From the NCBI RefSeq assembly GCF_001983105.1, contig NZ_MOMC01000017.1:205319-215626 (forward strand): a stretch of DNA of 10,308 nt, in the 5' to 3' direction. The notes under the pieces were generated by a model. It was not told the origin of the DNA. It did not search any database and worked only from the letters and a program-made list of their open reading frames with translations. A program made the translations under genes and the position numbers. Positions 1-6,400 of this stretch are shown in pieces. Each line of letters starts with the position of its first letter. Position 1 is the stretch's first letter. The DNA is from Pseudofrankia asymbiotica (GTDB lineage Bacteria; Actinomycetota; Actinomycetes; Frankiales; Frankiaceae).

Positions 1-605
1 CCGCCACCGCCGGCAAGTACGAGCAGACGGCGCAGGCGTTCGCCAGCGAGCTGGTCGCGGCGGAGTCGTCACTGGAAGAGATGCGCACCCTGCATCAGCA
101 GGCGGTCGAGTCGTCCGAGCTCGCCCGGCGCGCCGTCGATGACAACACGGAGCGGCTGCGCCAGCAGCTCGCCGAGCGTGCCCGTCTCCTGACGCAGATC
201 GAACACGCCGCGATGCGTGAACAGATGAGCAAGGCGATGGAGTCCATGTCGGACCTCGCCCCGCCGGGCGACACGCCGACGCTCGCGGAGATCCGGGACA
301 AGGTCGAACAGCGCTACGCCGCCGCCATGGGGCGCCACGAGCTGGCGTCCTCCGGTGTCGAGGCACGCATGCTGGAGGTCCGCCGGGCGACCATCAGCGC
401 GAAGGCGGACAACCGGCTGGCCGAGCTGCGCGCGGGCCTGGCCGCTCGGCCAGCCGCCGCCGGTGGTGGCGGCCAGCCGGCCGGGGCGGCCCAGGTGCAG
501 GCCGGCGACGAGCGGGTCGCCCTGGGCAAGAGCCAGCCAGCGACGCCCGACGCGCGTGAGGGCCGCGGCGCGGACGCCGCTGGCCCAGCGAACTCGGGTC
601 CGTGA
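1..605 (+). CDS. pspA: PspA/IM30 family phage-shock protein (5' end missing)
   Basis: This is the C-terminal 200 residues of a PspA/IM30 (ESCRT-III-like) protein, which coats the inner face of stressed membranes and helps keep them sealed. The reading frame is open from base 3, so the gene starts outside the window; against a usual length of about 260 residues, some 60-80 N-terminal residues are missing. Almost all of the visible part is long charged helix typical of the PspA coiled-coil rod. Diagnostic stretches shared with mycobacterial PspA include KYEQTAQAFASELVAAE near the start, the LAERARLLTQIEHAAMREQ helix, SMSDLAPPGDTPTLAEIRDK and the RYAAAMGRHELA segment. After about visible residue 146 the protein ends in a loose Ala/Gly/Pro tail. 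The downstream PspM-like gene follows after 37 bp and supports a psp operon; in actinobacteria such operons are commonly controlled by ClgR, but the promoter is outside the window. Family assignment is firm. Confidence 0.93.
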   Translation, partial: ATAGKYEQTAQAFASELVAAESSLEEMRTLHQQAVESSELARRAVDDNTERLRQQLAERARLLTQIEHAAMREQMSKAMESMSDLAPPGDTPTLAEIRDKVEQRYAAAMGRHELASSGVEARMLEVRRATISAKADNRLAELRAGLAARPAAAGGGGQPAGAAQVQAGDERVALGKSQPATPDAREGRGADAAGPANSGP

Positions 606-642
606 CCAGGCCCATGCCCGCAACGCCCACGGGACGGCGACG

Positions 643-1782
643 GTGACCTGGCCTGGCGTGGGCGGCGGCCCGCCGGGGCCGCCGGGCGGCGGCCAGGGCT
701 GGCGCCCGGGGCAGGTTCCGCCGCCCCCTCCGCCGGCTCCGCCCTGGCCGCCGTCGCGCTGGGGGCCGCCGCCCTGGCAGCCCCAGCCCCAGCAGCAGGG
801 GCCCTCGCGGCGGCCTGGCGCTCAGGAACCGGACCACTCCGGCCGGCGGCCGTGGGTCCGGGCCGAGGGCTGGGACTGGCGGCGGAGGGCCCAGCCCCGG
901 ATGCCGGACGCGATGGCGGCCGAGATGGAACGGCGAGGCGCCCAACGCGAGGCCCGGGCCGCCACCCGCTATGCCCGGCACGCCCGGTGGACGGCCGGCG
1001 GATGGGCCGTGCTCGCCGCGGTCGTCACTCCGGCCGGGGCGGCGTTCGGCCACGAATGGTGGATGTGGCTCCTCACCGGTGCTGGTTCGCTGGTCAACAG
1101 CGGACTGTGGGCACTGCAGGCGGCCAGGGCCGACCGGCACACGCCAGGCCCGCCGCTGCCGGTGGCCGCCGCGCCGGGCGTGCGGGCGCTGACCGGCTCG
1201 GCGGCGGCCGCGCCGCTGCGCCGCGGCGAGGAGGCGATCAGCGCCTTTCTCGCGCTGGCGCGGCCGGTCCCGCCCGGCCCGACCGCGGATGTGATCCGCT
1301 CCGCGATGGCGTCGGCCGCCGAGGTGGTCGACGGGCTGCGGATGCGGGCGAACCGCGTCGTGGCCTGCGAGGCGGCGGCACGCGCGCTGGCGGACCGGTC
1401 CGCGCGCGCCCAGCTGGCCGGCACGGTCCAGGCCCTCGCCGAGGAGATGAGCACGGCCGTGCGAGCCCTCGACGACCTCGTCGCCGCCGCGGCCGAGGTC
1501 GTCGGCGCCGGCGTCTATGCCTACTCCGGCGGCCTCGACCTCGGTGGCCCGGCGCCGTTGGGGACACCGGTCGGCGGTGCGGCGCTCGGCGTGGCGCCCG
1601 TCGACCTTGACGCGTTGGCCGAACAGGCGGAGAACCTGCGTGGCTACGCCGCCGGCCTGCGTGACGTCGGCGCGGCGGCCCGCGGCCTGCCCGCCGCGAG
1701 CCGCGGCACCGCCGGCGGCGGTACCGGCGGCAGTACCGCTGCCGGCGGTGCCGCCTCGGATTCCGGCCCCACCGGTCGTTAG
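643..1782 (+). CDS. pspM: PspM-like phage-shock membrane protein
   Basis: Predicted 379-residue membrane protein, the likely partner of PspA (mycobacterial PspM, Rv2743c, is the second gene of the same operon). Seen in order: a proline/glycine-rich head (residues 4-60, including a run of six prolines), an Arg/Trp-rich basic stretch (68-115), two closely spaced hydrophobic helices (about 117-135 and 141-160) joined by the tight turn GHEWWMW, then an Ala-rich largely helical C-terminal half (about 180-350) and a Gly/Thr/Ser tail. The helical half would lie in the cytoplasm if both helices cross the membrane. The frame is open further upstream to 355, but that part overlaps pspA and reads as nonsense; the GTG at 643 is the first plausible start after the pspA stop, with a weak GGGA ten bases before it. 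GTG at 658 is an alternative. The identification rests on operon position and the two-helix architecture more than on a strong motif. Confidence 0.75.
   Translation: MTWPGVGGGPPGPPGGGQGWRPGQVPPPPPPAPPWPPSRWGPPPWQPQPQQQGPSRRPGAQEPDHSGRRPWVRAEGWDWRRRAQPRMPDAMAAEMERRGAQREARAATRYARHARWTAGGWAVLAAVVTPAGAAFGHEWWMWLLTGAGSLVNSGLWALQAARADRHTPGPPLPVAAAPGVRALTGSAAAAPLRRGEEAISAFLALARPVPPGPTADVIRSAMASAAEVVDGLRMRANRVVACEAAARALADRSARAQLAGTVQALAEEMSTAVRALDDLVAAAAEVVGAGVYAYSGGLDLGGPAPLGTPVGGAALGVAPVDLDALAEQAENLRGYAAGLRDVGAAARGLPAASRGTAGGGTGGSTAAGGAASDSGPTGR
1728..1744. other. Small inverted repeat in the pspM 3' end
   Basis: A 6-bp perfect stem (CGGCAG / CTGCCG) with a 5-base loop lies in the Gly/Ser/Thr tail of pspM, about 40 bp before its stop codon. 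It lies just downstream of the MFS stop codon when read on the minus strand, so it could help end that transcript. No T-run follows on either strand, and chance hairpins are common at this GC content, so a terminator role is only a possibility. Confidence 0.2.
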
Positions 1783-3356
1783 CCGGCGCGGTCGTCAGGC
1801 CCGCCGGCGGCGGGCGCCGCGGCGAGGGCGGTGGTGGGCAGCCGGCGGGCGGCGAGCAGACCGACCATGCCGACCGCGGTCGCGAGCGCGAAGGCGCCCG
1901 CGAGACCGGCGACGGAGGCCACATAACCGGCGCCGTTGACCGCGCCGGCCGCCGCGTCGGTAACGGCGGGATGGTTCGTCGCGGTGCCGGCGGCGACCGC
2001 GACGCCGCCCAGCCCGGCGCCGAAGGTGACCCCGAGGTTGTCGGAGAGCGAGACCGCGCTGCTCGCCATCCCCTGGCGGTCGGGTGGTGCCTCGTTCAGC
2101 GCCACGTTCATGATCGGTGAGTAGGCGATACCGATCCCGAAACCGGCCAGGCCCCAGCAGGCGACCCCGACGGCCAGTGGCACCTGGGTGTTGAGCAGCG
2201 CCATCCCGGTGCCCGCCACCGCCAGCACCAGCGTGCCCAGGCCCACGGTGACCAGGAACCGCCCGGAACGGCGGGCCGAGAGCCTCGCCTGGGTCCACGA
2301 GCCGGCGGTCCAGACGACCGCCGCCGTGGAGACGGCGAGGCCCGCGACGGTGGTGGAGGAGTGCCGTACGGACGTGATGGCGAGCGGGACGAACGTGTCC
2401 GCGCCGAAGAACGCGAACGCGAGCAGCCCGCGCACCGCCACGGCCGCCGGTGCCCCCGGGCGAGCCCGCAGCGTCCCGGCGGGCAGCAGCCGGCGCAGCG
2501 GCCCGATGCCCGCGAGCAGGCCGGCGACCACGAGTGGAATGCCGAGGAGCGAGCGGCTGGTCACGCCGGCTAGCAGCAGGCCCGCGCCGGCCGCGACCCG
2601 CACCGCCCGCACCAGCGGCCCCGTGCCGGCCTCGACGGCGGGCCACACCCCGGCGCGGTCCGTCGCGGGGCTGCCGGGCACATCAGGCGCGGCGGGCACG
2701 TCATCGGAGGCGCCGCTCGCCGGGCCGGAGAGGACGGCCGTCCCGGCCACCCGCAACGCCCCGACCGTGACGGCGCCGGCCACCACGACGAGGGGGATCA
2801 GGCCGCCGAAGACCCACCGCCAGCTGACCTGCTCGGCGAGGAACGCCGCGGCCGCCGGGCCGCCGAGGCTCGGCACCACCCAGGCCGTCGCCAGCACAGC
2901 GAACACCTTCGGTCGTACCTGGGCCGGGTATGTCCGCCCGACCGTGCCGAAACAGACCGCGGCGATCGCGCCGTCCCCCAGCCCCTGCAGGCCGCGACCG
3001 ACGATCACGACCTCCATGTCCACAGCGGTCGCCGCCACCGCGAGCCCCGCGCCGAACACCAGCAGGCCGACGACGAACGGGCGAATCGGCCCGGCCCGGT
3101 CCATCGCCGCGCCGGCGAGCACGAGGCCGACCACGGTGGTCAGGAAGAACGCCCCGGTCAGCCACCCGTACAGGTTCAGGCCGTGCAGATCCGCCGACAC
3201 CAGCGGCGCCACCGTGACGACGGCGAGTGACTCGAACGCGAGCAGGGTGATCGTCGAGACCAGGCCCACCGTCAGGACCCGCAGCTGGGGGCCCCAGATC
3301 CTGACGGCCGGCGCCGATCGCTGTGGTTGGCCGAGCGCCGTGTCCGTCACCCCCAC
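1779..3356 (-). CDS. MFS transporter, drug-efflux type
   Basis: Predicted inner-membrane proton-coupled transporter of the major facilitator superfamily; substrate unknown, drug or metabolite export being the usual guess. The 525-residue product has about 12-14 hydrophobic helices: roughly 27-50, 65-82, 93-112, 115-138, 151-173, 182-202, then after a hydrophilic central loop (203-254) 255-285, 305-329, 338-356, 366-388, 392-412, 437-458 and 480-503. The MFS motif A region in loop 2-3 reads GAAMDRAGPIRP (residues 82-93), and VVPSLGGP in helix 5 resembles the antiporter motif C. A glutamate in helix 1 (about residue 42) and an aspartate near residue 320 are acidic residues in membrane segments and could couple protons. 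Start: the GTG at 3356 lies nine bases after a clean GGAGG; the frame also offers GTG at 3350 and TTG at 3386, the latter upstream of that GGAGG and therefore unlikely. It follows lhr by 59 bp on the same strand, so co-transcription is plausible. Confidence 0.9.
   Translation of the reverse strand: MGVTDTALGQPQRSAPAVRIWGPQLRVLTVGLVSTITLLAFESLAVVTVAPLVSADLHGLNLYGWLTGAFFLTTVVGLVLAGAAMDRAGPIRPFVVGLLVFGAGLAVAATAVDMEVVIVGRGLQGLGDGAIAAVCFGTVGRTYPAQVRPKVFAVLATAWVVPSLGGPAAAAFLAEQVSWRWVFGGLIPLVVVAGAVTVGALRVAGTAVLSGPASGASDDVPAAPDVPGSPATDRAGVWPAVEAGTGPLVRAVRVAAGAGLLLAGVTSRSLLGIPLVVAGLLAGIGPLRRLLPAGTLRARPGAPAAVAVRGLLAFAFFGADTFVPLAITSVRHSSTTVAGLAVSTAAVVWTAGSWTQARLSARRSGRFLVTVGLGTLVLAVAGTGMALLNTQVPLAVGVACWGLAGFGIGIAYSPIMNVALNEAPPDRQGMASSAVSLSDNLGVTFGAGLGGVAVAAGTATNHPAVTDAAAGAVNGAGYVASVAGLAGAFALATAVGMVGLLAARRLPTTALAAAPAAGGPDDRAG
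1799..1815. terminator. Possible GC-rich terminator hairpin after pspM
   Basis: A perfect 7-bp stem (GCCCGCC / GGCGGGC) with a 3-base loop begins 17 bp past the pspM stop codon. It lies inside the 3' end of the opposing MFS gene, where it encodes part of the Ala/Gly/Pro tail. Placement suits termination of the psp transcript and the stem is very stable. There is no T-run after it, as is frequent in high-GC actinobacteria. The Ala/Gly/Pro codons alone could produce such a stem, so the call is tentative. Confidence 0.33.
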
Positions 3357-3365
3357 ACCCCATAC

Positions 3366-3370
3366 CCTCC
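3366..3370 (-). promoter_or_regulatory. Ribosome binding site deciding the MFS start
   Basis: Read on the minus strand this is GGAGG, nine bases before the GTG at 3356 and fifteen before the GTG at 3350. It is the best Shine-Dalgarno match in the gap and argues for the 525-residue product over the version begun at the TTG at 3386. Confidence 0.6.
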
Positions 3371-3404
3371 GGTCGCCCGGGGGCAAATCACCTCAGCTGC
3401 CCCT

Positions 3405-3422
3405 CGGCTGGCGTGTCAGCCG
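3405..3422 (-). other. Inverted repeat across the lhr stop codon
   Basis: A perfect 6-bp stem (CGGCTG / CAGCCG) with a 6-base loop spans the lhr TGA at 3416-3418 and lies about 50 bp before the MFS start. It could be a weak terminator or attenuator between lhr and the transporter gene, or limit 3' decay. There is no T-run, so the function is uncertain and chance remains possible. Confidence 0.25.
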
Positions 3423-6400
3423 CGCAGACGCAGGCCGCCCCGGGGCGTCGGGTGGAAACCGGCGCGCAGCAGCGCCTCGCCCAGCGCGCTGCCGGTGACC
3501 GCCTGCCCGTCGGCGCGCTCGACGGCGAGCCGGCCGAGCCAGCCGTCCCGCACCGCGAGCGCCAGCGCGTCCACCGCCGGCTGTAACGCCCGTGCCGGGT
3601 CCGGCCAGGACAGCAGCGTCTTCCCGCCGCGTTCGACGTAGAGCAGCAGGTCGCCGTCGACCAGCACGACCAGCGCGCCCGCCTTCCGCCCGGGGCGATG
3701 GCCAGGACCGTCGCCACCCGCCCCCTCCGGCCGGGAAGGCCAGGGCAGTGCCGCGCCGTACGGGTTCGCCGGGTCGGTGGCCGCGAGCACCACCGCTCGT
3801 CGGTCCGTCCCGGCCCGCGTACCTCCCGCGCCCGGGAACCGGCCGAAGGCGTCGACGTTCCCAGCGGCGCCCCCGAACCCGGCCTGGCCGCGCGGGCCGG
3901 CGGGACCCGCCGGCTCGGTGGCCCAGTCGGGCTCCTCGGCCGCGGCGCGCTGCTCGCCGGCGATCGCGCGGAGCCGGTCGACCGCGCCCGGCATCGCGAA
4001 CTGGGCCGCGCCGAGCCCTTCGACGAAGTAGCCGCGGCGGGCCCGGCCGGCGTCCTCGAAGGCGGACAAAACCCGGTAGACGGCGGCGAACCCGCCGGGG
4101 GCGTGCTCGGCGGTGGCGGCGCCCCGGGTGACGATGCCGTGCCGGTCCAGCAGCGTCTCGGCGAGCGCGTGCGCCCGCCGCGTCGGATCGGTGTCGCGGG
4201 TGGGCAGCAGTGACCAGCGGCCCGCGACCATGGGCGGCCCGGAACGGCGGGGCGCCGGGGGGCGGCCAGGACCCGCCCCCCGGCCGAGGCCGGCGGCTCC
4301 TGGCGGATGGTGGCCCGAGGCGAAGCGGAAGCTCGTGCGGCGGGGGCGCGGCGCCGACCGGTGGGCGGTCGCCGAGCCTCCCGTGAGGCGGGCGCGCAGG
4401 GGGGCGAGCGTGTCGTTGGTGATGAGGCCCGCCCAGGCGAGATCCCAGATCACGTTCGCGAGCGCCGTGTCGTCCAGGCTGCCGACCCGGTCGGACAGCG
4501 TTCGGAAGAACAGCGCCTGGTCGTCGGCCAGCGCGTCGAGAACCGCGCGGTGCAGCGGGCTCGCCGCCCCGCCGGCGACGCCGCCCAGATCCACCACCTC
4601 GCCGTGCGCGGGCTCGTCCGCCCTGGGCTCCGCCCTGGGCTCCGCCTCGCCGGCACCCGCGACCATCGCCCCCGCGCCGGTGGTGGTGAGATCCGGCGCG
4701 AGCGGGGGGAGCAGCAGCGGGGCGGCGTCGGCGAGCACCAGCGTCAGCCAGCCGTCGTCACCGGGCAGCCCGCCCGCCCCGGCCCACAGCACCTCGCCGC
4801 TCGCGCACAGCTCGTCGAGCATCGCGGGCGAGTAGTCGGACACCCGCGCCGGCAGGACCAGCTGCTCCCAGGCACTGGCCGGGATCAACGCCCCCTGCAG
4901 CTGCTCGATCGCCCTGGCCACCCCGTCGACCCCGCGCGAACGCCCACTGGTCACCGCCTGCCAGGCGGGCAGGAAGGCCGCGAGCGCCCGCGGCGGCGCC
5001 GCCTCCACCTCGCGGCGCAGCGCCGCGAGGCTGCGCCGCCGCAGCCTGCGCAGCACCTCGGCGTCGCACCACTGCTCTCCCGGCCGCCCCGGCCGCAGCT
5101 CGCCCCTGACCAGCCGGCCGACACCCACCAGGCGTTCCAGGGCCGCCACGGCCACCGAGACGCCCAGGCCGAACCGCGTGGCCAGCTCCTCGGCGTCGAA
5201 CGGGCCGTGCGTGCGGGCATACCTGGAGACCAGGTCACCGAGCGGGTCGCGCACCGGCTCGGTGAACGCCGCTGGCACCCCCATCGGCAACGGCACCCCC
5301 AGCGCGTCGCGCAGCCGTCCCGCGTCCTCGACCGCGGCCCAGCGTTCCTCGCCGGCGATCCGCACCCGTAGTGCCCGGCCCGCGGTGGCGAGCGCCTCGA
5401 GCCATTCCTCGGTCGCGCCCCGGGCGAGCGCCTCGGGGGTCGTCAGGTCGCCGAGCACCCGCAGGAGGTCGGCGGCTCCCTCGAGGTCGCGGGCCTGGCG
5501 CTCGGGTGCCAGGCGCGCGAGCTCCGCCTCGACGGCGGCGAGCGCCTCCGGGGCGATCAGCTCTCGCAGGTCCGCCTCGCCGAGCAGCTCGGCGAGCATC
5601 CGACTGTCCAGCGACAGCACCTGCGCGCGCCGCTCGGCCAGCGGGGCGTCCCCGTCGTAGATGAAGGTGGCGACGTAGCCGAACAGCAGCGACCGGGCGA
5701 ACGGCGACGGCGCCAGCGTCTCGACCTCGACGACCCGCAGCCGGCGGGCGTCGACGTCGCGCATGAGCGCGACCAGTCCCGGGACGTCGAAGACATCCTG
5801 CAGGCACTCGCGCATCGTCTCCAGCACCACCGGGAAGCTCTCGAACTCGGCGGCCACCGACAGCAGCGCCGCGCTGCGCTGGCGCTGCTGCCACAGCGGG
5901 GTGCGCCTCCCGGGGGAGCGGCGCGGCAGCAGCAGCGCCCGCCCCGCGCACTCGCGGAACCGGCTGGCGAACAGCGCGCTGCCGCCGACCTCCGCCCGCA
6001 CGACGGCGGCGATCTCCTCCGGGTCGAAGACGGCGTCCGCCGCGGTCGGCGGCGCGTCGGCGTCGGGTACCCGGGCGACGATGCCGTCGTCGGTGTGCAT
6101 GATCTGGACCTCGACGCCGTAGCGCTCGCGTAGGCGGGCGCCGATCGCCAGGGCCCACGGGGCGTTGACCCGGGCACCGAACGGCGAGTGCACAGCCAGT
6201 CGCCAGTCGCCCAGCTCGTCGCGGAAGCGCTCGACGACCAGCGTGCGGTCGTCGGAGAGCCGGCCGGTGGCGGCCCGCTGCTCGTCCAGGTAGGTGAGCA
6301 GGTTGCCCGCCGCCCACTCGTCCAGGCCCGCGGCGCGCAGCCGCGCGTCGGCCTCGTCCGGGGTCTTCTTCGTGAGCTCGCGCAGGAACCCACCGAGCGC

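Noticed and set aside
355..642. Upstream extension of the pspM frame
   Set aside because: It overlaps the well-conserved pspA coding sequence, and its translation is an Arg/Ala/Pro-rich out-of-frame shadow. The GTG at 643 is preferred.
394..1140. Minus-strand 248-codon frame opposite pspA and pspM
   Set aside because: Its translation is Pro/Arg/Gly-rich with no recognisable domain, and it is antisense to two better supported genes.
2188..3498. Plus-strand 436-codon frame opposite the MFS gene
   Set aside because: The product is dominated by Pro, Arg, Thr and Ser without motifs, while the minus-strand frame shows clear transmembrane helices and MFS motifs.
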